The notes: generated by a model not told the origin, from the sequence alone. A DNA stretch of 64,000 bases from Candolleomyces eurysporus (GCA_027579435.1 JANBPK010000730.1:330509-394508), one strand, 5' to 3'. Positions 32,244 through 44,300 are shown, numbered from the stretch's first letter. Program-made: numbers and translations.

Positions 32244-34869
32244 ATGACATCAAGGTCGTCGAGTTTGATTCCGACCATCACTCGGAGTCCCACCGACTCT
32301 AGCGTCGCAAATCACCACATGTCGCAGCCAACACCCGGGCGGACAACACACCACGGCTACCACCAGCCTGATAATACTCTCGACAGGAAACGTCATAAGG
32401 TATTGAGAAACGACTTCGTTAAGATCTCGAACACTAAAGTTGACTCGGCTCTACTCACTATCAGGTCCTTCATTATACTCACCAAGGCGCCGATTGCCAA
32501 CTTGATGCGTTATATGGAGGAAGTGAAGCCATTGCTGATTATCTACTGGAAGAGAAAGACTTTGGCCTCGTGGATTACATTCTTGCCCCCTTCGACGACG
32601 CCACTCCGGAAAGGATCGGCCGAGAAAGCATGCCTAACCTTTACGCTGTGGCTTCTGCCGTTGGCCATTTGAGTGCCCTCTTTCATGCACTCGACCTGGG
32701 CTATCACGGCTTGGAACCCTACAAGTCTGCGGCATTTTCAACGCTCTCGGAGAGATGGTCTACCATAACACGGTGGCTTAGACTCCTCCTTTTCCAATTT
32801 TTCAAGACGAAAGACGCCCCTCAAACGACTGGTAATTGCATCGAGTTCTTGAGAACCACATTGGTGACATTCAAGGATGATGGCCATGCCGAAGAGATCT
32901 TCTCACTACCTTGTACTATCGACTTGGTTTACCTCCTCATATGCCGTGCGGAGGTTCATCCAGGGGAGTCGTTCGCCTTACACTCGGTCGTATCCATCCT
33001 CGGCATCCTATCCACCTGCCTTGACTCAGCAGTCGGCCCTGGGATATCCGCAAGCTTTACTTTACGTTTCAGTACTGTCAGCGAGAGCACACGACGGGCA
33101 GTCATTTCTGCATTGGTCGGTCGTGCAGAGCAGTTCTCGGATTACAGGATCCTCAGGCATCAGCTGCGGCGTCGAGATCAGTGTTTGGACGTACCCAGGG
33201 GTCTACAACTCCTATCGAATACGACCAACTATTTCCTAGAGGCGAATCCGTCGCTTTGGAACGTATTCATGGACCAAGGATTTCTCTCGAAATACGCCAG
33301 TGCATTGACCCAAACAATCAAGACCGCTGTGTCGAGCGGCGTAACGGATCCGGAGTTTTGGTCCCTAATGGCGACTGCAGTTGTCCGCTTCATAACGCAG
33401 GTGCTGATGACCCAAAGTCCAAACCGAAGATGCAGTCTCGCCACCGCGACCGAGGCAGGCTTGATCTCCGGCGCGTTGACTTGTCTCCTCCAACTCGACT
33501 CCCAGGCCTATCCCGATGCCGCTGTCAGTCTCGCAGATCGCGTGAAAGAACTGGTGCAATGCTATTCGCCCTCCTCCCGAGTTATCAAGGCACTCGCAAA
33601 GACATATCCACGGGAGACGATGGATCATATCAAGGATAGCCGTCCCGATCTCCGCGAGTTGTACATCTGGGTCGATGGAGCGTTCCACCGTGGGTTGACA
33701 GTATTCCAAGTTTTCGGGGAATCGATAAATCCACATATGTGCGACAACTACCAGGTGAGCTGATTGTTTCGTTTGCGTTAGACGATCCGCGCTGACAATT
33801 GGAAAGTGTCACTTCACCGCCGGAGAGGACCCAGAACAGCCTTCGTGCGAGGATTGGCGCGCCAAACTTAAAACCTGTGGCCATTGTCGCTCTGTGACGT
33901 ATTGCTCAGCCGAATGCCAACAAGAAGATTGGAGGCGGTTTCACAAATACGAGTGTGCCGGGCTCCTGCGCTCGTATAACGGTAAGTATCAACGTCAATA
34001 CTTGGCATCGACTCTATCAGCTCATCCTCATCCCCCCTTCTACAGCCCAGAAAACGACGAGGATCTGGGAATCACTATCCACCCGACGAGACCAACTGAC
34101 ATATATCGAGTTCGCGCTGAACACTGCGAAGAATCTTCCCAAAAACTGGAAAGACGGTGATAACGACTCACGTCTTGCCCAGTCTGGCTGTGAGGGGACT
34201 CGGAACGAACGCGAGGACCCGATTCTCATCCTCGACTTTATCAGCTACCACAGTATCGCTCAAACCAACCTTACTCTCAGCGAGTACCGAACGCGAATAT
34301 TGGACAAGATCGTCGAAATCAATCCCGATACACGTCGATTTGAAGCGATGGTCAAGGAGGCTTTGGGCTCGAGCCACGGCGGGAGCAATAGCGCGTCGAC
34401 GGGGAGTGGGGGCAAGGAGACACAGGCAGGGGACAGGCAGGATGGCGAGGGCGGCGCGGGAAAGAGGATACCATCGGATTCAAAGAAGAGGTTGGTGGCG
34501 GGGGTATTCTTCCACGACATGACACACGCCACCGTCGTGCTCGCGCTGGTGAGATCTGAGCTCTGCGGAGGCTCAGACGACTCTGGTGGTGCAGGTGGTG
34601 CGGGTAAGAAATACCGATACTATCGAATCGTCAATAGCTTATTCTGCCTTTGGTGCGTCCTTCATTCGATCTGTACATCGCACTTCCTCCTTGAATTCTT
34701 ACCACGCCGAACACTGACGAGCGCACCTAGCACGCCGGATACCGTGAAACAAAGACTGTGGCAAGGCAGCGAAGAATTCACGCCGGTCATGGTACCCCGA
34801 GCAACTGAGCAACTCAGCTCCCAAGTCAAACGAAACTTTTATCAGGCACTGTCGGATATTCGAAGATGA
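32244..34869 (+). CDS. MYND-type zinc finger protein
   Basis: Protein of about 750 aa with a MYND zinc finger near residues 430-480. The start MTSRSSSLIPTITRS opens a Ser/Thr-rich N-terminus. A 63-nt intron after LDRKRHK joins in phase to VLHYTHQGADCQLDALYGG. The middle is an alpha-helical, HEAT/ARM-like region (DYILAPFDDATPE to LYIWVDGAFHRG). The finger is MCDNYQCH split by an intron, then LKTCGHCRSVTYCSAECQQE and HKYEC, giving all expected Cys/His positions. A last region (ILDFISYHSIAQTNLTLSEY) precedes a Gly/Ser-rich linker and ends NFYQALSDIRR. MYND fingers bind Pro-rich peptides. This arrangement is frequent in Agaricomycetes, with unknown roles. The exact first ATG is the least sure point. 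Confidence 0.82.
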
Positions 34870-36478
34870 TTACTGTTGACCAAACTCATTCGATCATATG
34901 TATTATATATATGTAGCTGCCTCCCAGTCCTAAACCCACATCCTTCTGCGAGCTACATCTGTTTTTTTTTTCGGACTGCACCGCTCACTATTCGTGACTC
35001 TCGGAACAAAGGCTGAACCAAAGGTTGAGTAGATGGCCACCCCATCTCAGGCAAGTTTGAACGGCAAACCACGAGACTGAGGGCACACACCACTTGATTC
35101 AAGCGCTTTGTTCTTTCATCCCGATGTTGCTGGAAACACACCTGCCACTGCGACTGTGCGACTCATTCCTTTCTGTCTGCATTGCGCAATGTGTCACTCC
35201 CTATACTGGTAGTATCCGAGTTTTCGGACGTCCAGGCCCCCTTGAGGCCTTGAGGCGTGGATCCGTAATATGTCGCGAAGGAGAACGATTTCAGCCTTCG
35301 CGGAGAAACCCCATCTGACATATCGAATCCACAAGCAAGCAAGCAAGGCAAGAATCATCATTCAACATCAAAAACCATCGCCATAAAATAAGATATGTAA
35401 TAACACAAGGGTATCGGTAATCTGTATCTGTATCAGAAATCATTCTCACATCTGGTAAATAAGCAAGCAAGCAAGCAACACATCAANTCAGCTCGGTAGT
35501 TAGGGACGCTGGAAGAAGAGGGGCGGAGAGAGAGAGGGAGGATACACAGAAGGTACTCGAAAAATCGTCGAAGAGGATGAGGAGGAAAAAGGTAGGTAGG
35601 TAGATATGCAGGTAGATAGATCATCAAAGGCAGGGAGGGAGGGTATGCAGTTGGTCGTCAAAAAAANTGAAACAAACTCGAAATAACAGTTCGTCAAAAG
35701 GAAAAAATCCGGGGAACATGGGAGTCAAAGGAAGACCGGAACCAAAAAGAAGAATCAATCCCAAGCGTACAGAACCCCCGATCGTTCCTGACATTCGAAG
35801 CATCTTGGTCTTGGCCGTGTCAATGCATGCAAGCAAGTAGCTATGCAACTAATTAACTATGTACCACCCAACAGGCTCGGTTGTATCAATCGGTACACAC
35901 GCACGCACACAGCCAGGTATATAAAAGAACCAAGTCACCTCCAAGTCAAACAATCAAGTACGTAGGTACGTCAGGAACCACATACGGTGCAGTAGTAGGT
36001 AGGCAACAGCCCTATCGGCACTACGATAAGAGTCAGGATAAAAAAAAAAAAGAATAGATAATAATAATAGAAACACACAGACAAGGGGGTAGGGGTCGAC
36101 ACAGTCAAGCAAGGGTGGATCATCAGATCGTCGAGGCAAAAGTCAAAGGAATCAATCGATGGATGGGTCGATAGAGGTATAGGATATATACAACCGCCTG
36201 CACGCTGTCCGCAAAGACACAGACGAGCGCGTCGGCGGCGAAAGGAAACGATAAAAGAGGGTTCGCAGCCGGGGGTAAAATATCAGAAGGGTAAGTAATG
36301 AAGAACCGGTGAACGCAACGAGCATCAAGCCAGGCCCATAGAGGCAGGAAGGACGAGGATTAACCGACTCGAGGCGAGCTCAAGCTCAGGTATAGCCCTC
36401 GAAGAAAAGAACAAGGAAATAGTCACCACGTCAAAAACTAATCATACACTCCTCCCAATCCTCTCGTTATCTCTTCAC
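34870..36478. other. Intergenic region with AAGC and related microsatellites
   Basis: No gene seen. AAGC repeats occur at about 35,331-35,350 and 35,458-35,478 and a shorter one near 35,827-35,838. Poly-T and poly-A runs occur at 34,962-34,971 and 36,040-36,051. N calls at 35,486 and 35,667. The right part is the 3' side of the minus-strand membrane-protein gene. Confidence 0.6.
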
Positions 36479-38452
36479 TCAACCCCTCCACGCACCCCGT
36501 CCCGCAAAGTTCTGATCTCCACCATCCTGCTGCACAGTATTCTGTCCCGCAGCACCAACACCTCCATACGCATCCTCATCATCCTCGCCAACAATATACG
36601 CATCCTTCATATCCCACTTGAAATTAGGATCATACTCCCCGGGTGCGAATCCAAGACTCGGCTGCCTCTTGCTCCCCTGCACTGCCGCTGCCTCGCCGGT
36701 GGTCTGAGGAGACACAACGTTCCCATTGAACAGCGTCCTCCCACCNGCAGCGGTGCTCGAAGAGTTGGCCACGGGCATGGGGATAGGCGATCGAGGAGGT
36801 GATGACAGGGCTGGCGGGGGCGGACGACATCGACTTCTTCCTCTCCGCATACGCTCGGAGCATGTCATCAGGGCTCATCACGCTCGCNGGCATAGCCATA
36901 CCCGCCATGGGAATCGTGCCCATAACAGGGCTCGACATCCCACCTGCGCCAGTATTTGTAGGGGAGACGTATTGACCGGGGGCNGAAGTGTATTGGGCGT
37001 ATTGAGCGTGGCCGCCAGAGCCGGCAGTGGTGTGGTATGAGGGAGCGGGGGAGGTTGCGCCGTTGTAGGTAGCTGGGGGAGCGGTGGGTGCGGAGAAGAG
37101 GAGGGAGTCGCCAGAGGTGGAGTTATTGGGGCCGGTGTGGCCTGTGCGCATGACTGAAAGAAAACACGCGTCAGTAAATCGAAACNGTCAAGNATANTTC
37201 AGAGACACTCACGAGCAAGAGCGGGCATAACATTGTCATCGTAACCGTCCATGCCACCGTCGGTCACATCCCTCTCGGGGGCGACGGCATTGCTCGCGCT
37301 CCTNGCACGCCCGGCCGCAATCCTCGCCCTGATATCCTCGGGGGTCAAGGACATGGCGCCCTGAGTCTGGGTGGGACTCATGGTGCCCGAGCCCTCATTG
37401 CTCGAGGCATCGTCGTCCTTGTTGGCCGGGAGGGCAGGGACAGGCGGGACATACGAGTCCCTGAACGCCTTGGTCCTCCTCGACTCNGAAGACGGGCGAG
37501 GGTCGTTGGCAAAGGAAACACGGGAGACGCGGTTGGCGAGGGCCTCGGACGANGCCAACGCGCTGGGGTTCCGGAGACCGATACCGGGTCTTCGCTGGGA
37601 CATGTTCTCTGGATCGTCATCCTTTTCGTTGTACTCTCCACTAGGCCTGATGCCTCCAAACGAGAAGCTGCTCGCCCTATTGCCTCCGACAGCCATCGAG
37701 TTCCTGATCGCGGCCTGGGCACCCTTGGCACTGATGCTCTTCCAGTCGGTGCTGATGGTGGACATGCGCTTGTCGACGTTTTCAGTCCACTTCTTGCGCT
37801 GCTCGAGGCCGCGGGAGCGTTTCCACTTGAGGTAGGCNCCNGCGCACAGAGCGATGAAGATGAGGGGGATGAGGACGCCGGCGGCAATCTTGCCAGAGGA
37901 GGAGCTCTTGGCATCATCGTTCACCGCCGTCGTGCCCAAATCGACCTGGGTGGTATCAGCCTCCACGGGGACGGCTCCCTCGGGCGCGGTGTAGGTAGCG
38001 GTGAAGATGGGGCCGGCGGGGAGGTCGGACGTAAAGGGGGCAGCCTCGGCGGGGAGGATGCGGAGCTGGAGGTCGATGGAGGAGGTGGCGTTCCACCAGC
38101 GTGGCATGAGCTTGGCCGTGTATTCATGACGCTTGTTGTTGATTCTGGCGTAGCGGTGGACGGCACGGCCGGGGATGTAGAGCCAGATGTCGACGAGCTC
38201 AGAGTCGATGCAGGACGAGTCCCAGGTGATTTTCAGAGGCTCCATCGAGTTGACCGAGTCGCCGAATTTCGGGGAGGTGTAAAATTCGCCGCGGTTGCAG
38301 CCTGTGCGAGGTCAGCAGGGGAGAGGCGACAGGAGCAGAACAGGCTCACCGTCGCTGGCACGGGCTTCGAGAGGGGCAGCGAGGTTGTGCCGTCTGCCCA
38401 CAGCCTCATGAGCCCTCTTGTTGTGGTGAACGTGGAAGCTGCCGCGGCCCAT
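36479..38452 (-). CDS. Single-pass membrane protein with Ig-like extracellular part and long cytoplasmic tail
   Basis: Minus-strand gene. Exon 1 starts MGRGSFHVHHNKRAHEAVGR. After a 48-nt intron the second exon has a beta-rich domain (PLKITWDSSCIDSELVDIWLY, RYARINNKRHEYTAKLMPRWW) like the Ig-like domains of fungal surface proteins. Next come a Thr/Ala/Asp-rich stalk, the membrane span (KIAAGVLIPLIFIALC with two N calls, then AYLKWKRSR), and a long Ser/Pro-rich tail with a further intron near 37,152-37,210. The end reads EYDPNFKWDMKDAYIVGEDD then RGAWRG. No N-terminal signal peptide is obvious, so translation may start further upstream or the span may act as a signal anchor. Between about 36,750 and 36,860 the frame changes by one base. 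Confidence 0.78.
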
Positions 38453-38814
38453 TTTGTAGCTTGAAATTTAACGTAGTCGATAGAAAAAGCGAATGTTGTT
38501 TGAAAAAAGAGCGTGTCCGCGACGTTTAGCGGAGGAAAAAGGGTGTCGAGAAATGCGTGTTCGTGTCGCTGGCGTCTGCTTCTTCTCCTTCGCGCTTAAG
38601 GAACGAGCGAGGCGGAAGAAAGGACAGGAGGGAACGGGAGCCCGGGAAACGAGAGCGAAAAGAAGGTGGGTGTTGGAGGAAAGGCAGGAAAGGGCCGACT
38701 CGACGACCACCACCCGTGAGAACTTGCCCCACTTTTCACACTCCGCTCGTGTCAACCGTTGCCAAGGCGTCATCTATCCCGTTCCGGACGCCCTTTCTTC
38801 CTGCCTGTTCTCAT

Positions 38815-39100
38815 GATTGTTGTTCACCATGAGTTGTATTAGACAAGGTCGAGTGGGCTCTCCCTCTCGACGACTCGCCCCATACCATTCAGAGGAATTA
38901 ATGCATCGTCAAAGCCCCTCTCCCAACGAGACCCGCCCGCATGATGGATTCGTGCTTCTCGTCCTCCTTCACTCGGTTCTCATGATCTGCCATCTTGAAT
39001 GGCACAGTCCACGACGACGGCCATACTTTCCCGATGATTTGCGTACTTGGGCAGTTGGTCCACTCGCGTTGTTGGTGAGCAAGTATGAATGATATCATGA
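38815..39100. repeat. Dispersed repeat R280, copy A
   Basis: About 280 bp shared with 47,980-48,300, 48,610-48,880 and 51,290-51,560. Marker runs are TCTCTCGACGACTC, CAAAGCCCCTCTCCCAAC and GATCTGCCATC followed by GATGGCACAGTCC-like sequence and TTTCCCGATGAT. No terminal repeats or coding frame shared by all copies. Confidence 0.7.
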
Positions 39101-40010
39101 TCCAGATTCCATCATCATCCTCATACATTTGCGCTGTTGAGCGAGATCTATTTCACCAATTTTTTTATCTCCCGCGCAGTCTCATGATCTGTTGTGCTTC
39201 GACGGCAGTTGGCTTCCACCCTGCCACTCCGTTCATCTGTCTGCCTTACCTGTCTTCTCCGGCTTTGGCATGCTGCCGAATGTAATTCCACTCGATGCCA
39301 ACGTCTTAGCCGAGTCAGAATCTCCCGACGACGGGTATCGAACGAACCGTCCATCTACCTCCTTGTTCATCTGTTTTCCAACCCCTCAGTATCAAACTAC
39401 TTCCCGCCCAGGTTTCGAATTATTCGTGTTCCGTATGGTGCACGATCAATATTCCGTCACACCCACGCATTTACGCTGTCGCGCCCACCAAACAAAGATT
39501 TGTTCTCGACCTTTGACTTACAAGCCTGTTTATTTGCCTTTCTCGTCGTGCTTCCATGTCAGCTGGTCGGGTGCACCGTCTCAGCCCCGCGTACTACCTG
39601 CTCTGCCTCGTCTTCCTCTCCCCAAACTCTTTGCCATTCAGACCCTTGCTCAACGCCAACGTACTCCTGACTTCCGGGCCGAGGTGCATATGATACACTC
39701 TAAGGATGCTTTCCGACCCTGGTACTTACCGGGCTTCTCGCTCCCAGTCGAAGCTAGTGCTAGTCGCTATTCGCTCCAACTCTCCCGGGTATCAGTGGCC
39801 AGGTGGTTCTTGGGCGAACCGACTGTCGTTGGTCGGAATCGGAACATCTGATAATCCACCCATCTGTTGTCTGTTTTCCCGTACACCCGTCAGTACAGCA
39901 AGTATCGAGCCGCTTTATCCTTTATGGGACCTGCATTCGCTTTGGAACTCTGAATTCTATGACACGAGTTCGTTCGGCGCCATCCACTCTTATTTATGTG
40001 CGTAGTCCCC
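39100..40010. repeat. Left copy of duplicated block upstream of GTPase 1
   Basis: Nearly colinear with 48,880-49,780. Two overlapping plus-strand frames (for example SRYSLQLSRVSVARWFLGEP and, in another frame, GGSWANRLSLVGIGTSD) are both kept in the two copies, so conservation here reflects recent duplication more than coding. No domain recognised. Confidence 0.65.
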
Positions 40011-40560
40011 AACCAGCTCATGTTCAGTGACACAGCTTCGATGTCCCTTCCTCACTCAAGGACAGGCCAATGAATAGACAAGAGCTTAGGACATGATTAG
40101 TGGGCGAGGAACCATCGGCGCGAGGCCAGATGGTTCTCTTTTAGAAAAAATTCAAAGCTTGTTGTGACAGTAAGATGAAGAAATGAAACTATCAAGAATG
40201 AGAGGGGTGAGACCTAACTTGCATGCGATGCACGTGCGGGCGCAGCGTTCGCCGCGTGGGCAGAAGGCCCGCGGGGCCCTGTCACTCCTCTTCATTGACC
40301 TTGTGTAAACTACCAGTTTGAACAGCGATGAAAGATCTAGTCGATTAAAGCTTCAATAGACGCAGACTGAAGAGCGTGGAAAAGACGAGCAATCCTATGT
40401 AAGCGAGAGAAACAACTTCATCATTAGTTCATAGAAGAGTGATCGTCAACGCCAAGAAGTCGACGGAACGAGCCGGAAATGGAGATGTTATGTACATCTA
40501 CGTATAGAATATACGAACAAAAAGGAATATAAAGGCACATTAAAGTCTACAATACATTAC
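40011..40560. other. Sequence present in the left GTPase block but absent from the right
   Basis: About 520 bp (about 40,005-40,525) separates the duplicated block from the GTPase here; the right copy lacks it. GC-rich near 40,225-40,285. No gene seen. Confidence 0.55.
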
Positions 40561-40594
40561 GGAATGCTGCTTTAGATGACACTCTTCCTGGATC

Positions 40595-41731
40595 TCACGA
40601 CTGTAAAGAACGCCATTGAATGAGCAAGGTGTCGAAATCGTTGTTTCGAATACTCACAAGTCCGATGGCACGACTCACACGAGCGCCCAGCGGCAACCGC
40701 AATCGGGCTGCTTCAGCTGACAAGGCTCTGGGTTTGACATTGCGTGCTTGAGTTGAGGTCGAGCCTGACTCCTTGATCAGTTCCTTCACTTTTCGACGAA
40801 GCTCTTGAGCGGCGTCAGTTTCTCTGAATTTCTTGCCTTTATCGACGAGTTGCTTTTGAATTTTCAGAACGACGCCGTCGATATGGGAGTCCGCGCGCCG
40901 CTTCAAGACGAGCTTGATAAGATCCCAGGCGGACTCTTTCGAGTTCCATAGAGCCGTCGCTTCCTCCCTTGTGTGAGGTGTCGATTCAGAGCGCATATTG
41001 CTCCAAAACGTGTCCAGAACTTCCTTCTGTCGGTTTCCGCCGATTTCTGGTGGACATATATCCCATCGCGTGGTCGCAAGGACGACCTTAGACAGAGCGT
41101 GATTTCCACACATCTCTCGGAACACCTTGATGTTTGAACGGTCATTGCGTGTCATCCGGTTGGGATAAACTGGGTACATGTAAATAATACCTCCGACCTT
41201 CATGCCGGAATTGTATCTGGTCATGGCATATAAGTCCGTTTTCAGTCCTTGAAGGCTGAAGACTCACGAAAGTGCAAGCCAGACAGCTATGCGGCGAAGT
41301 AACACCGAGTCTGGTATCTCAGTATCGTCAAAGCCCGGTGTATCCACTAGTACGATTCTTTGGCCGCCAATCTCAAAGGCCTCCGCCAACTTCCAGTTGT
41401 TGGACACGTCAATGAAGTAGTGCGCTACCTGCCTTGTATAGGATTGGAACCCGCCGCCAGCGGGTGCGTCCGACCTTCCAAGGACATTGTTTATGAACTA
41501 ACCGAGTTAGTGCGCTGATGGTATATGGAGTCGCACGCATGTAGTCCTTACAGTACTCTTCCCGACGCCTGTCGGGCCCATGACCCTGTATCCCATATCA
41601 GCATCTCTCCATCCGACGTCCATTTGGAGGAGAAAGGTATACAGAATCACGATATCGGTTGGTTTCCCTTCGCCTGTTTTCAGGTAGACATCATCAGCTT
41701 TAAGACAGCTGAACCTGAATCCTCGAGGCAT
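40595..41731 (-). CDS. G-domain (AIG1/septin-like fold) GTPase 1 (324 aa)
   Basis: GTP-binding protein of the G-domain family that is expanded in Agaricomycetes. Exons: 41,643-41,731; 41,552-41,585; 41,268-41,497; 40,595-41,216; all phases agree. G1 is MGPTGVGKS followed by TFINNVLGR, G3 is VDTPGFDDT, and the G4 region is VVLATTRWD. It starts MPRGFRFSCLK and has GGIIYMYPVYPNRMT, typical of the fungal group. The C-terminal third is a charged helix, likely a coiled coil (IQKQLVDKGKKFRETDAAQE). The last 57 nt before the stop look like an intron (GTGAGT to ACAG) that is also open in frame, so two C-termini are possible. Related animal and plant GTPases are immune-linked; a similar role here is inference. 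Confidence 0.85.
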
Positions 41732-42609
41732 GGTAAAAACAGCGGGAGTGAAGGTGTAGAAGAGATGGGCACGTTACAATGCCCACTATATTGTTGTAAA
41801 CGGTGTTTCATAGGCGCAGACAACGAGGCAACCTTACAATTATGTCGTCCAGGCTGGGATACATGACAGGGGAATTCGGCCTGTGCGCCGCATTGAAACA
41901 ATGAGGCGAGGCAACTTGAAGGAAGCAGAATCTCGCTATACCGCGACCGAAACAGGACAATCACCCTTCAATCTAGATCGATCAGGCTGCACTGCAATCC
42001 AAAGTCAATTAACACTTCATTCGGGAGGACAGAATGCTGGGCTCGCCTCGCAGTCACTGAACGACGTTCTCGTGGCTCATTGGCACATCAAGGGTCAGTC
42101 GAGGGTGGCTTTTCAAGCGTACCTTCAACACTGACAGGAGGCCTCATAGACGGTGGCATCAGGGGGCGTCATGGTTTGAAATCGAAGCCCAATGGGAGTG
42201 TAGGCCATATAACATTGATCTATCCGGGGTTGAAGAGTCGGATTGCGAGAAGAATTGAGATAAAAGGTGACCAGAACGCCTTCATAAACCCGACTACAAC
42301 TACTTCTATGAACAATGAAGAGGAATACATATTACAAACGAGCCATTACTAACTACATATACCAGGGGGACAAAAAGTAATATCATAAACTTTCAAAAGT
42401 AAGTAAAAGCCAAGAATCCGAAGGTATCCGCATAGAATGTGGAAGAAAAAAACAACTATATCACAGGAATACGCATAGAGTGGATGGAGGAAAAGGAAAA
42501 AATAGGAGAAAGTCGATGAGGACGTCTGTACGAAAAGGAGACAGAGCGCGCGCGAACGATCACACCAAGGTGTGGAAACCGGGCGTTCTTTTTTGGGACC
42601 TTGTGCCGT
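41732..42609. other. Intergenic region upstream of GTPase 1
   Basis: 41,760-42,000 is colinear with 51,000-51,230 upstream of GTPase 2 and so belongs to the duplicated block. 42,360-42,560 is A-rich with no gene. A run at 42,560-42,600 (GTGTGGAAACCGGGCGTTC) recurs in diverged form at 48,572-48,592. Confidence 0.6.
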
Positions 42610-43500
42610 CTACCTACCTACCATACGCTCACAGGCCAAAATGAACATACGGGACCCACAAAGGGATCTTTGAGCCTGCGACGTGCTTCCTAAGTTCCCG
42701 CACAGCGTGATGAAGAGCGAAGGCAGCTTGTTCCCCATCCAGCATCTTCCTTCCGTCGACCTCCGGGCACTAGCAAACAGCTCGCCATAGAAATTTTCAG
42801 CAACTTGTGGGGCATGCTGGTGGGCGATTGACCACATCCTCCCCACGAAGCCTCAATAGCCTGTCGCGAGCATGGCAGCAGCCAGGTGAACAGATTCTTC
42901 GCTAAGATTGGCGTCGCCGGTACTTGTCTGGCACGCTGAAAGGAAGACGAACTTCCAAATTCGATTTGATGATGGTGGCAAACTCAAGACGACCGTCGGT
43001 CAGGGCGAAACCACTCATGAGAGGCTGAACTGGGTGCTGAGTCTCGAGTCTCTTGACAAACGAGATGAACCCAGCTATACCTATCCATGTCGTTGATCAG
43101 AGCTTCCCGGGTCGCCTCTTTAAGGACAATTCGACTCAAGGGTCCTGACAATCCTTACCACTTCGTCCTTCGTGCCAGGTATTGATTCAAGACCATGTGC
43201 GTTGGCCTGACTCAACAAACAGATTCCGTCTTTGTGCTGGAACCTGTGGAGCATTACGCACTCGCTCAGTGAGCATGGAGACCGTCGGCATGTAAGACGA
43301 GGCGGCATAGTCGAAGATGCTCTCGGGATCACTCTCTTCATATCTCCCCGCAGCGTGACGAGGAAGCGATGACAATGGTCCGGTCAGAAGACACCACCAG
43401 ATCTTTTTATCTGGATTGTCAGAACTGTTGACTCATAAGCGCTAACCCTGCCTCTTGTCAATGATGTACTCACCTTGAATGGCTAGACCATCCAAGATTG
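42610..43500 (-). pseudogene. CHAT protease pseudogene (C-terminal CHAT domain remnant)
   Basis: Minus-strand remnant of a gene like CHAT genes 1 and 2. Recognisable in order: LWERVVLPILDGLAIQ, an intron, KIWWCLLTGPLSSLPRHAAG, DYAASSYMPTVSMLTERVR, GICLLSQANAHGLESIPGT, a degraded HLACHG that reads HLVCQE (catalytic His lost), then FLSACQTSTGDANLSEES followed by a TGA stop in GYRG, and MWSIAHQHAPQVAENFY. There are at least two frameshifts and one stop, and the final WVPYVHFG is out of frame. It cannot encode an active CHAT protease. It is closer to CHAT 1 (CQTSTGD) than to CHAT 2 (CETSVGD). Confidence 0.85.
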
Positions 43501-44300
43501 GCAGAACGACGCGTTCCCAGAGGTCCCATTGAACGTTATGGAGTTCGTCGGGCGTCTTCCCTTTGCGAGTTCCCGTTGGACCAATTGCTCGATCTTCCGT
43601 TCTTGCTCGACGCGTCGCCGGGCTTGTAGTTGTTTGGGAATCGCAACTCGTCTCGATTCCGAGGCATTTTTGGCTCGGGTACTATAAGTGTCATCATGTG
43701 CCAAGACGGTCCTTCCGGCATCTGCAGCCATCACCCCCGCCGCTGTTCTCCGATTCCTGGTTCTGGCGTTCTATTTTAGACCTGAGCGAGAACGGAGGTT
43801 CTCTTCTCCTGCATCCAGGCCTTTAGGCGAGATTCGTCCTTCTCCAGCTGGTTACCAGTCTAGTTCTATTTCTGCTTCCGGTTTTCTGCAGAAAGGGCAG
43901 TATCGGTGTGTGCTGCCCTCCTTTCAACTACGTGCCCGCTTCTGCTTTAATACCAGTCGAAAATGCCTGGGGCTTGCCGTACAAAGCATCAGCCGCTTTA
44001 CGTGGGTCCCCCATTCTTAGTCTACGATGGTCCTGGCTAACCGAAAGGCCTAACGGCTTCGCCCATTTCCACTTCGCGAAAAGCGAGCCCTCGTGCAATG
44101 CATAGATGACCAGTCTCTTTTCAAGCATCATCCAGCGCATCCTCAACCGAAATATGGACACCTAAGCACGGTATCCGGACGGCGCTGGGTGAGCAGGCTC
44201 CCAGGCAGCAACTCATGCTGCAACGTCTCATGTGCCACCTGAAACTTCCGAAGCACTAGGAATTGGAACGTTTGAAGAGTGATGATACTCTGGGGCGTTG
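43500..44300 (-). pseudogene. Possible N-terminal remnant upstream of the CHAT pseudogene
   Basis: Minus-strand open pieces lie just upstream of the CHAT remnant: a charged helix (RRVEQERKIEQLVQRELAKG, about 43,560-43,640) and a separate 77-codon piece (RMRWMMLEKRLVIYALHEGS then ADALYGKPQAFSTG). They may be the older N-terminal half of the same gene or an unrelated gene. The segment at 43,952-44,000 recurs near 10,676 and 11,497. Confidence 0.35.

Noticed and set aside
39192..39851. 219-codon plus-strand open frame, also partly open in the duplicate at 49,206-49,632
   Set aside because: Two overlapping frames are equally preserved between the copies, so the conservation is explained by recent duplication. 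No domain.
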